In this document: in pieces, positions 8,529 to 15,835 of the stretch | How positions within the stretch are numbered: position 1 is the stretch's first letter | Layout of the letters: each line of letters opens with the position of its first letter | Position numbers and translations under genes: made by a program | The notes under the pieces: generated by a model | Database searches by the model: none | What the model was told of the DNA's origin: nothing | The model's input: only the letters and a program-made list of their open reading frames with translations | NCBI RefSeq assembly: GCF_012933655.1 | Contig: NZ_JABBJJ010000006.1 | Location: 1-64,000, forward strand | Length of the DNA stretch: 64,000 nt | Origin: Pyxidicoccus fallax | Lineage (GTDB): Bacteria; Myxococcota; Myxococcia; Myxococcales; Myxococcaceae | Direction: 5' to 3'

Positions 8529-9968
8529 ATGTCCCCTCCCCGTCTGGTGGCCCTGCTCGCCCTCCTCCTGACCTGGGCCCCCGCCGCTTCCGCCGCCGGC
8601 AAGGCGTCCCGGCCTCGTGCGCCACTGCCATCATCGAAGAGGCCCGCGCGGCTGGCCGCGGGCCACTCCCAATCCTGCGCCATCTTCATGGGCGGCGACC
8701 TGCTCTGCTGGGGCGAGAACTCGCACGGGCAACTGGGAACGGGGGACACCCGCTACCGTGGACAGACGCCGGATACGCTGCTCGGACCACCGGTGGAGCT
8801 GGGAACGGAACGGCGTCCCATCCAGGTCGCCGTCGGCGCGGGCTATACCTGCGCGCTCCTCGAGCACGGCGCGGTGAAGTGCTGGGGCGTGAACACCTCG
8901 GGACAGCTCGGCACCGGAGACACATGCGGACGGGCCCATGCCGAGGATCTCGGCACGGAGATACCCGGGGTCGACCTGGGCTCCGGGCGCACCGCCAGGT
9001 TCATCGTCGCGGGCAGCCAACACACCTGCGCGCTGCTCGACACGGGCGCGGTGAAGTGCTGGGGCGGCAATCCCTCCGGACAGCTTGGGCTCGGGGACAT
9101 GCGGGCTCGTGGGGGAACTCCCGGAGACCTGGGCGAGCACCTGCCCTCCGTCTCGCTGGGAACCGGCCGCACGGCGGTCCTCCTCGCCGCGGGCCACGAG
9201 CACACCTGCGCCGTGCTCGACACGGGCGCGGTGAAGTGCTGGGGCGCCAACGACTATGGACAGTTGGGCCTGGGCGCCCTCGGGAACCGTGGGGACGAGC
9301 CCGGCGAGCTGGGCGATGCGCTCCCCGCCGTGGACCTGGGCAAGGGCCGCACCGCCGTCGCCCTCGCGGCCGGAAACCGGCACACCTGCGCCGTGCTCGA
9401 CACGGGCGCGGTGAAGTGCTGGGGCGACCACCGCTCGGGCCAACTGGGCGCCGCCACGGTGGAAGGCACCCGGGACCGTGGAAGACGACCCGGTGAGCTG
9501 GGCGAGCACATGCCCGCCGTCGCGCTGGGAAAGGGCCGCACCGCCGTCGCCCTGGCGGCGGGGACCTGGCACACGTGTGCCCTGCTCGACCGGGGCACGG
9601 TGAAGTGCTGGGGACAGAATGGCTATGGACAGCTCGGCCTCGGAGACAAGGACACGCGCGGGGATGAGCCCGGCGAGCTGGGCGATGCGCTCCCCGAGGT
9701 GGACCTGGGCCGGAAGCGCACCGCCGTCGCCCTGGCGGCCGGGGCCTGGCACACGTGCGCCCTGCTCGACAACGCCACGGTGAAGTGCTGGGGCGCCAAC
9801 GGCAGCGGCCAGCTCGGCGTGGGCGACACGAAGGCCCGTGGCGACCAACCCGGAGAGCTCGGTGACAAGGAGCGTGTCGACCTGAGCCAGAAGTGGGTGC
9901 GTGAGGTTCAGGCGGTCGAGGACCAGGCACCTCCGCGCAAGCGGGACTGCCCGCCTCCGGGCCCCTGA
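8529..9968 (+). CDS. Secreted RCC1-type seven-bladed repeat protein
   Basis: 479 residues with a signal peptide (cleavage near ASA-AG, about residue 23). Seven repeats of the RCC1/BNR2 type follow, each with the pattern AAGxxHTCALLDxGxVKCWGxNxxGQLGxGD and a two-Cys spacing. Together they should close into one seven-bladed beta-propeller. Blades 3 to 5 are almost exactly 60 residues apart and very similar. Proteins like this are abundant in myxobacteria; the propeller usually binds a partner, and no catalytic residues are evident. It stands alone between the S41 peptidase and an M57 protease, all on the same strand. Confidence 0.85.
   Translation: MSPPRLVALLALLLTWAPAASAAGKASRPRAPLPSSKRPARLAAGHSQSCAIFMGGDLLCWGENSHGQLGTGDTRYRGQTPDTLLGPPVELGTERRPIQVAVGAGYTCALLEHGAVKCWGVNTSGQLGTGDTCGRAHAEDLGTEIPGVDLGSGRTARFIVAGSQHTCALLDTGAVKCWGGNPSGQLGLGDMRARGGTPGDLGEHLPSVSLGTGRTAVLLAAGHEHTCAVLDTGAVKCWGANDYGQLGLGALGNRGDEPGELGDALPAVDLGKGRTAVALAAGNRHTCAVLDTGAVKCWGDHRSGQLGAATVEGTRDRGRRPGELGEHMPAVALGKGRTAVALAAGTWHTCALLDRGTVKCWGQNGYGQLGLGDKDTRGDEPGELGDALPEVDLGRKRTAVALAAGAWHTCALLDNATVKCWGANGSGQLGVGDTKARGDQPGELGDKERVDLSQKWVREVQAVEDQAPPRKRDCPPPGP
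9021..9425 (+). repeat. Near-identical 180-bp period repeats inside the RCC1 gene
   Basis: The block starting CACACCTGCG recurs at 9021, 9201 and 9381, exactly 180 bp apart. About 45 bases are identical between the second and third copies, and the first copy differs at only two positions near its start. This is more than the protein motif requires and points to recent blade duplication or gene conversion. Confidence 0.75.
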
Positions 9969-10140
9969 CACGACCTCGGCAGCCACCTTTTCCTACCTCT
10001 CCGCCCTACCCGCGAAGTGGCGCCTATTGTACTTTTCTCGATTTATTGGATTTCGGGAAACAAATGGATTAGAAGGTCTGCAGTCCACCCCGAGCAGGCA
10101 CCCTGGGGAGGACCCGTCAACCCAGAGGGAGAGCACACGC

Positions 10141-10911
10141 ATGTTGAAGAAAGCGGCAGTCCTCGTGGCGAGCTGTGGTGCGATGCTGGTCGGCTGCGGA
10201 ACCGAAGCGCAGAGCGAGAACGACCAGATCATCTCCAACCTGATCGAGGCCGGGTTCCCTGCCGACGACATCATGGTCGTCGACGGTGCCGTGTACGTGG
10301 GACGCGACGCGCACGTGACGCGCGAGGCGTCCGAGGAGATGCTCCAGGCCGACCCGCGGACGGCGGAGCAGTACCGGACGACCAACCTCGTCAGCACCAG
10401 CGTGACGAAGATCTGCGTCGTCCCCACCTCGCAGTTCAACAGCTACAGCCGCCTCAGCGAGGGGCTCGACCTGGCCATCGAGAACTACAACAGCCAGGGG
10501 CTGTCCTTCACCATGGTGCGGGGCTCGGCCAGCGACTGCAGCGCGACCATCTCCGCGAGGACCACGAGCGGCGTCGGCGGCTCCGCGGGCTTCCCCAAGG
10601 GCGGCAAGCCCTACGGCACCATCAACATCGGCGTCGGGCTCCAGAGCTACAGCGTTGACGTGAACGAGCACGTCATCACCCACGAGCTGGGCCACACCAT
10701 CGGCTTCCGGCACTCGGACTACTACGACCGGTCCATCAGCTGCGGCGGCTCCGCCGCCAACGAGGGCGCCTCCAACGTGGGCGCCATCCACATCCCCGGG
10801 ACGCCGACCACGGCCACGCGGGGCGGCTCGGTCATGAACTCCTGCTTCAGCTCGAGCGAGAGCGGCGAGTGGAGCAGCTCCGACCGCACCGCGCTGAGCT
10901 ACCTCTACTGA
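10141..10911 (+). CDS. M57/metzincin-type zinc protease, lipoprotein
   Basis: 256 residues. Lipobox LVGC near residue 19 marks a lipoprotein. The zinc site is the metzincin pattern HExxHxxGxxH at residues 181-191 (HELGHTIGFRH), and SVMNSC later in the chain provides the Met-turn. Residues about 24-85 form a propeptide-like region. The family (peptidase M57, myxobacterial) is known only as secreted or surface proteases. A 170-bp AT-rich leader precedes the gene and probably contains its promoter; two strong hairpins follow it. Confidence 0.85.
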   Translation: MLKKAAVLVASCGAMLVGCGTEAQSENDQIISNLIEAGFPADDIMVVDGAVYVGRDAHVTREASEEMLQADPRTAEQYRTTNLVSTSVTKICVVPTSQFNSYSRLSEGLDLAIENYNSQGLSFTMVRGSASDCSATISARTTSGVGGSAGFPKGGKPYGTINIGVGLQSYSVDVNEHVITHELGHTIGFRHSDYYDRSISCGGSAANEGASNVGAIHIPGTPTTATRGGSVMNSCFSSSESGEWSSSDRTALSYLY

Positions 10912-10926
10912 GAGTCAGACGCTGGA

Positions 10927-10948
10927 GCCCGCGGGACCTCCCGCGGGC
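10927..10948 (+). terminator. Hairpin after the M57 protease gene
   Basis: Perfect arms GCCCGCGGGA and TCCCGCGGGC around two bases, 15 bases after the protease stop. No T-tract follows. Probably the first of two tandem terminator hairpins. Confidence 0.55.
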
Positions 10949-10972
10949 CCGGTGACATGAACCCGAGCGGAC

Positions 10973-11016
10973 CTGTGGCCCCGCGCTCCCACATCGATGG
11001 GAGCACGGGGCCACAG
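10973..11016. terminator. Long two-part hairpin, likely strong terminator
   Basis: Outer arms CTGTGGCCCCG/CGGGGCCACAG and inner arms GCTCCCA/TGGGAGC make an 18-bp stem with one mismatch and a 6-base loop. Only a weak T-rich run (TCGTTTGT) follows. Its length and near-perfect pairing make it stand out among the hairpins of this window. Confidence 0.6.
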
Positions 11017-11041
11017 TCGTTTGTGTCCACACGCTCCTCAA

Positions 11042-11059
11042 AATTGGTTGCGCACAATT
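11042..11059. promoter_or_regulatory. Candidate operator AATTG-N8-CAATT before the DoxX gene
   Basis: A small inverted repeat within an AT-rich stretch 26 bp upstream of the DoxX-like gene. It resembles MarR/OhrR-type sites, which often control DoxX-like genes. A weak -10-like AATATT (11071-11076) lies downstream. No MarR gene is adjacent, so the regulator is unknown. Confidence 0.3.
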
Positions 11060-11084
11060 AGATTTGACACAATATTGATTCACC

Positions 11085-11534
11085 ATGTCGAGCCCCGCCA
11101 GCCCGGCCCCTGCCGTGGCACGTTCCAGTCTCCCGAAGACCCTTGCACGCATCTGGCTGGGAGCCTCCCTGCTCCTCGCGGGGGCGGGCCACCTCTCGTG
11201 GGCCCGCACCGAGTTCCAGGCCCAGGTCCCGCCGTGGGTTCCCCTCGATGCGGACTTCGTCGTCCTCGCCTCGGGCGTGGTCGAGCTCGTGCTCGGCGCG
11301 GCGCTCCTCTTCGCGCGCCGTCACCGCGTGCAAGTCGGTTGGGTGGTGGCCGCGTTCTTCGTCGCCGTCTTCCCGGGCAACATCTCGCAGTACGTCAACG
11401 GCATCAGCGCGTTCGGTCTCGATACGGACAGGGCGCGGTTCATCCGGCTCTTCTTCCAGCCCGTCCTCGTCGCCTGTGCCCTCTGGTCGACGGGCGCGTG
11501 GGCGGCCTATCGCGCGTCGAAGCGCTCGAAGTGA
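11085..11534 (+). CDS. DoxX-like membrane protein
   Basis: 149 residues with four hydrophobic segments (about 22-40, 55-75, 83-101, 120-140). The first two helices are joined by the HLSWARTEFQAQVPPWVP stretch typical of DoxX/MauE-like proteins. Family members are small quinone-associated or stress-related membrane proteins, and the biochemical role is rarely proven. The start ATG at 11085 leads directly into an Ala/Ser/Pro-rich N-terminus. No Shine-Dalgarno sequence is seen, and an AT-rich promoter-like region lies close upstream, so the leader may be very short. Confidence 0.75.
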   Translation: MSSPASPAPAVARSSLPKTLARIWLGASLLLAGAGHLSWARTEFQAQVPPWVPLDADFVVLASGVVELVLGAALLFARRHRVQVGWVVAAFFVAVFPGNISQYVNGISAFGLDTDRARFIRLFFQPVLVACALWSTGAWAAYRASKRSK

Positions 11535-11594
11535 CGAAGGAGACTCGCTCGTCGCCGGTGGCGTGGGGCTGGCTTTGGTGGGAGCCTCACGGGC

Positions 11595-12203
11595 ATGGGT
11601 TACGCCGAGGGACATGTTGGCTTCGAAGGGCCGGTGCCCTCCATCGAGCTCGTCCGGGACAGGCTGGCCGAGCGACTGGCGAGTCCCGTCGACATCATCG
11701 AGACGCCCCCGGGCTTCTGGGTCTGGGCGATGACGTTCGATGGGCTCACGAGGAGGTTCTCGATCTTCCGCTGCGAACAAGCGCTCGAGACCTGGCCTGA
11801 AAGTGATTCGCCCGCGAACAGGTTGCTCCTTCGGATCCTGACCGAGTTCGGAGGCGTGCTGGGACTCGTCAATTCACCCGCACCCTGGGAGGCGAGGTTC
11901 CGCTTCCACTTCGCGGGAGCATTGCCGACACCCGAGCAGATCGAGGCACGCCTCAGTCGGGCCACGGGCACTCCTTCCCCCACCCCGCCCCATGAGTTTC
12001 CCATCACCCATGAACTGTGGGCGCCGATGCTGCACCCCAAGGTGGAATACTCCGTCACGCTCTGGCCCGAGCCCCATGGGATTCGCCTGGTGATGGTGGG
12101 TGGCGGAATCACCCTCCTGCGCGAGGCAACCGCCGTGCTGGTGTCGCTCGGAGGACGGAGGCTCGACGACGACGAGGTCCAGAACGGGGCGTCGCGCCGT
12201 TAG
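11595..12203 (+). CDS. Hypothetical soluble protein
   Basis: 202 residues, no signal peptide and no membrane segment; I do not recognise the family. Two similar halves are possible: residues 17-60 (VRDRLAERLASPVDIIE... FSIFRC) and 118-175 (IEARLSRATGTP... YSVTLWPEPHGIRLVMVGGG) each have a helix followed by short strands. This might reflect a duplicated alpha/beta unit. The start at 11595 is preceded by GGTGGGAG about 10 bases upstream. It lies 60 bases after the DoxX gene on the same strand and may be co-transcribed. Function unknown. Confidence 0.6.
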   Translation: MGYAEGHVGFEGPVPSIELVRDRLAERLASPVDIIETPPGFWVWAMTFDGLTRRFSIFRCEQALETWPESDSPANRLLLRILTEFGGVLGLVNSPAPWEARFRFHFAGALPTPEQIEARLSRATGTPSPTPPHEFPITHELWAPMLHPKVEYSVTLWPEPHGIRLVMVGGGITLLREATAVLVSLGGRRLDDDEVQNGASRR

Positions 12204-12359
12204 GAGGCCGTACCGCTCATCGAAGCCTTGTGGCAGCGGCACGACACGTGCTGGAGGTGGCTCCCTACCTCGTCGCCCTGCCTACAGCCTGGGGCCCGAA
12301 GACGCGCTGCTCGAGCAGCAGCACAGGGACGGGTGACGGGTCGTCCCGCCCGAGCTGGC

Positions 12360-13100
12360 TCAGCCCTGAGGGCCTCGCGGCACGGGCGAGGTGAGGAACC
12401 ACCCGTCCAGCACGCCATAGGCGTAGAGCGCCGCGAAGGCGTAGGCCCCCACGAGGTAGGAGATGTTGAGCCCTCGGGCCAGCCGCGCGTCTTCGGCGCT
12501 GTACTTCCCGTCGGGGCCGCGCATCGCCAGCGCCGTGCCCAGCGAGGCGGCGGACACCACGAAGGCCGTGCCCTGCGTCACCGCCAGCGCGGTGCCCATC
12601 GTGTCCTGGCCGTGCACCAGGTGGCCCACGCCGAAGGGCACCAGGTACCAGCCCCGCGAGGGCGGCCGCGGGGTGTAGAGCGCCCGGTCCGCGGTGGAGG
12701 GCCGGGCCGTCGTGGCGGGCGGAGGCAGGAGCGCGGGCGGACGGTGTCGCGAGGCCGACAGGTCGGCGATGCGCTGGCGGTGCAGGACGCGCACCCGCTC
12801 GACGAAGGCGATGAAGTCGGGTGGGTACAGCAGCGGGTCCAGCTTCGCGTCGGGCGCCGCCGCGAGCCCTTGCACCACCTCGCGCTCGGCGCCCTTCACG
12901 TCTTCCTGGGCGTGGTAGGTGGCCGCCAGCAGCAGGCGGGCCTCCGCCTCCTCGGCGGGGTCCTTCAGCTGGAGCGGTTGGAGCAGCGCTTCCAGCCCGG
13001 CCCGCGCCCGGGGCAGGTCTCCGGACTGGTAGGCCTCGCGGGCGGGCTCCAGCGCGGAGGACGCGGAGAGCACCAGGGCCAGGAGGAGTCCCGTCACCAC
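12360..13100 (-). CDS. Secreted/membrane TPR-like protein downstream of Ser/Thr kinase
   Basis: 246 residues. A short hydrophobic N-terminus (signal peptide or anchor, 1-16) precedes a helical TPR-like part (about 17-75: EPAREAYQSGDLPRARAGLEALL...). A Pro-rich linker follows, and the C-terminal part has two hydrophobic segments (about 165-185 and 210-232). The GTG start overlaps the stop of the upstream kinase (GTGGTGA), so translation is coupled and the two products probably work together. Similar pairs of a PEGA-kinase and a small TPR/membrane protein fit a sensor-partner arrangement, but no substrate can be named. Confidence 0.65.
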   Translation of the reverse strand: MVTGLLLALVLSASSALEPAREAYQSGDLPRARAGLEALLQPLQLKDPAEEAEARLLLAATYHAQEDVKGAEREVVQGLAAAPDAKLDPLLYPPDFIAFVERVRVLHRQRIADLSASRHRPPALLPPPATTARPSTADRALYTPRPPSRGWYLVPFGVGHLVHGQDTMGTALAVTQGTAFVVSAASLGTALAMRGPDGKYSAEDARLARGLNISYLVGAYAFAALYAYGVLDGWFLTSPVPRGPQG

Positions 13101-15175
13101 GCCCTCCCCAGTACCACCTCCGAGCGCGTGCCCGCGACCACGTCGATGTCCTCGCGCAGCACGTCGCCACTGGGAACGCGAGCCGAGATGACATGGCCAC
13201 CATGGGTGAGCTTCACGGGACCTCGCAGGGGCGCCACGCCCACCTCCATTCCGTCGATGAACACGCGGGCGCCTGGAGGCGCGATGAGCGTCACCTCCGC
13301 CTTGCGCACCGGCAGGGAGATTTCGCGCGACACCGTCTCTCCTGGAGCGACCTGGATGACTTCCTCGACCGTGTCACACAGCGGGTTGTCGAAGCGCAGG
13401 CGGTGCGTGCCCGGCGACAGGCGCACCTCGCGCACGCGCGGCGTGTAGCCCCGGCTCTGGCCGTCCACGAAGACCTCGGCCCACGGCCGCGTCACCACCG
13501 TCAGCGTGGCGAGGGCCTGTGTCTCGACGGGCGGAGGCTCGGCGGATGCACGGCTCGCGGGGCGCACGGGCTCGGTGGGTGGCGCCTCCACGGGCGCCTG
13601 GCTCGCGTGACGCAAGGGCTCGGTGGATGGCCGCTCGGTGGATGCACGGCTCACGGGGGGACGCACGGGCTCGGTGGATGGCCGTTCGGAACGCGGCTCG
13701 GCATGCGCTCGGCTCGCGAGGCGCGTGGGCTCGGCCGATTCGCGAGGGCGAGACGCACCGGAGGAAGCCGTGGCTTGCGTGTCAGCACGCCGTGGCTCCC
13801 GGGTCGATGGCGCCGTGCGCCTGGGAGGCGAAGCGTGGGAAGTCTGGATGGATGGCCGCTCCGCCGACGTGGAGCCGATCAGGGGTGACGTGGGTTCCTT
13901 TGGAGCGCGCGCCATCTCATTGGAACCCACGGGGGACGGTGGTGCGTCCGCCGCGGACTGTGTCGTCGCCGGTGTGTCTGCAGGGGAAGGTGAAACCGCC
14001 GGCTCCTTCGCGGCGGCATGGCCCTGGGCGGGCGTGGGAGCCTCCGGAGACCGCTCCTTCCACGCGGTCCATCCCCACACAGTCAGGGCACACACCAGTC
14101 CCGCCGTCACCGCGCCTCCCGCGAGCACCCTGCCCCGCCCACCTCCGGGACGTGCCCGCAGGAGCGCCATGACCTCGGGGGCCTCCGGCCGGAGCGTCAG
14201 CGCTTCGTTGAGGAGCCTCGCCGCCCGAGCCCCTTCTCCCGCCGCCAGCATCGCGCGGCCCTCGCTCAGCAACCGGTGGAAACGGGCCTCACGCCAGCGC
14301 GCGGCGAAGTCCTCTGGCGCCTGGAAGAAGCTCCGCGAGGACTCGGCGGGCGGACCCACGAGCTGCCCCACCACCGTCTCCAGGCACGCGGCCAGCTCCG
14401 CCCCCTGCGCGGGCCGGCCACGCGAGTCGCGAGCGAGGCACCGGTCCACCAGCGCGGCGAGCGGCCCGGGCGTGCCCGGCGCGGCCTCGGCGAGCGGCGG
14501 CGCGTCCCGCGTCATCACCGAGACCGCCAGGTGCGCACTCCCCTTCCCCGCATGAGGCGTCGTGCCCGTGCATAGCTCGAAGAGGATGACTCCCACGGAG
14601 TAGACATCCGTCGCCGGGGAGAAGGCGCCGGTGTCGATGCGCTCGGGCGCCATGTACGGCAGCGAGCCCGTAATCGCGCCGGTGCTCGTCAGCCGCTCCT
14701 GGTCGGCCAGCGCGGCGATGCCGAAGTCCGCCAGCTTCAGGGGCCCGCCCTTCGACACCAGCACGTTCTCCGGCTTCACGTCGCGGTGCACCACGCCTCG
14801 CGAGTGCGCCGCCTCCAGCGCCCGGGCCAGCTCCCAGCCCAGGACCGCCGCCATTTCCGGCGGCACGGGAGCGAGCCTCCGCGCCAGCTCGCGCAGGCTC
14901 TCGCCCTGGACCCACTCACACACGAGGAACGGACCGCGCACCGCGTCCTCGCCGAAGTCATGGACCTCCAGCACATTGGGGTGTTTGAGCGAGGCCACCA
15001 GCTCGGCTTCCCGGTGGAAGCGCTCGGCCTGGCGCCCATCCTCGCCCGGGTGCATCACCTTCACCGCCACCCGGCGCGCCAGCCGGAGGTCCCTGGCCAG
15101 GAAGACCGTGGCCATGCCTCCTCGCCCCAGTTCCTGCTCCAACTGGTAGCGGCCGGCCAGCAATTCATCCTTCAT
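13094..15175 (-). CDS. Hanks-type Ser/Thr protein kinase with two PEGA domains
   Basis: 693 residues. The N-terminal kinase domain is complete: Gly loop GRGGMATV (17-24), ATP Lys39 in VAVK, HRDVKPEN (130-137), DFG (150-152), APE (176-178). A helical juxtamembrane region (about 280-345) leads to one membrane segment (about 349-371). A long Pro/Ser/Thr/Ala/Arg-rich linker with degenerate repeats such as ERPSTEPVRP (about 380-550) precedes two C-terminal PEGA-like domains (about 553-620 and 622-693; FVDGQSRGYTP and FIDGMEVGVAP). The kinase faces the cytoplasm and the PEGA part should lie outside the inner membrane, perhaps sensing envelope components. All catalytic residues are present. The next gene overlaps it by a few bases. 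Confidence 0.92.
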   Translation of the reverse strand: MKDELLAGRYQLEQELGRGGMATVFLARDLRLARRVAVKVMHPGEDGRQAERFHREAELVASLKHPNVLEVHDFGEDAVRGPFLVCEWVQGESLRELARRLAPVPPEMAAVLGWELARALEAAHSRGVVHRDVKPENVLVSKGGPLKLADFGIAALADQERLTSTGAITGSLPYMAPERIDTGAFSPATDVYSVGVILFELCTGTTPHAGKGSAHLAVSVMTRDAPPLAEAAPGTPGPLAALVDRCLARDSRGRPAQGAELAACLETVVGQLVGPPAESSRSFFQAPEDFAARWREARFHRLLSEGRAMLAAGEGARAARLLNEALTLRPEAPEVMALLRARPGGGRGRVLAGGAVTAGLVCALTVWGWTAWKERSPEAPTPAQGHAAAKEPAVSPSPADTPATTQSAADAPPSPVGSNEMARAPKEPTSPLIGSTSAERPSIQTSHASPPRRTAPSTREPRRADTQATASSGASRPRESAEPTRLASRAHAEPRSERPSTEPVRPPVSRASTERPSTEPLRHASQAPVEAPPTEPVRPASRASAEPPPVETQALATLTVVTRPWAEVFVDGQSRGYTPRVREVRLSPGTHRLRFDNPLCDTVEEVIQVAPGETVSREISLPVRKAEVTLIAPPGARVFIDGMEVGVAPLRGPVKLTHGGHVISARVPSGDVLREDIDVVAGTRSEVVLGRAW

Positions 15176-15225
15176 CGCGAGCGCAGTCTAGAGAGCCCAT
15201 ACGGGAGGAGCAATCGCGGGGGCCC

Positions 15226-15768
15226 TCAGGACAGGCGGCAGACGCGAAGGCTGCTCCCTGGTACCGGCTGACAGCTCCCCGCGGCGCCGTCGGGACACTC
15301 TTCGTCGGACTTGCAGGGCTGGTGGCAGCGCTTCGTGCCGCCCGCGTCCACGCAGAAACCGCAGCGGGTGCAGTCCATGGAGGAGTCACAGTGGTCGCCC
15401 AGGGTCTCCGGAGGCTCCTGGGTGCACTCCTCCACACACAGAGACTCCGGGCCGCACCGGTAGCCCAGCGGGCAGCCGCGCGAGCACGCCAGCTCGCAGC
15501 GGCCGTTCTTGCAGTTGGAGAACCCGGGGCACGATGACAGGCCGGCGCACGGCTCCGTAATCCGGGCCCCTGGCTCACAGCGGTCATAGATGTCGCGACA
15601 GCGCTGCCCGTCCGGACACTCCGAGTCGCGGACACACGGCGTGGCGCAGTCGTCGTCCTCGCACCCCGCGTCAGGGACTTCCTCGGACCGGACCTGGATG
15701 TCGAGCGGACACCCCAGCAGCGTGAGGAGGCCGAGCAGTGCGAGGAACCCTGAGGCGGACGGGCGCAT
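15226..15768 (-). CDS. Cys-rich lipoprotein
   Basis: 180 residues with lipobox LLGC near residue 19. The mature part holds about 24 cysteines in EGF-like or Dickkopf-like knots (CVRDSECPDGQRC, CSRGCPLGYRCG, CDSSMDCTRCGFC). Such proteins are frequent in myxobacteria and are probably disulfide-rich surface proteins. No enzymatic motif is visible. The ATG at 15768 starts the signal sequence; an upstream extension would run into the preceding gene. It follows the sigma-54 activator on the same strand by 67 bases and may be read through from it. Confidence 0.7.
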   Translation of the reverse strand: MRPSASGFLALLGLLTLLGCPLDIQVRSEEVPDAGCEDDDCATPCVRDSECPDGQRCRDIYDRCEPGARITEPCAGLSSCPGFSNCKNGRCELACSRGCPLGYRCGPESLCVEECTQEPPETLGDHCDSSMDCTRCGFCVDAGGTKRCHQPCKSDEECPDGAAGSCQPVPGSSLRVCRLS

Positions 15769-15835
15769 GGGTCCGCAGGAGTACTCCAAGGCGCGGCGGG
15801 AAGGACAGCCCCGGCGCGGCTGGAGCCCGCGGACC

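Noticed and set aside
11065-11070. Perfect TTGACA as the -35 of the DoxX gene promoter
   Set aside because: A -10 at the right distance would lie inside the coding region, and no TATAAT-like box is present there.
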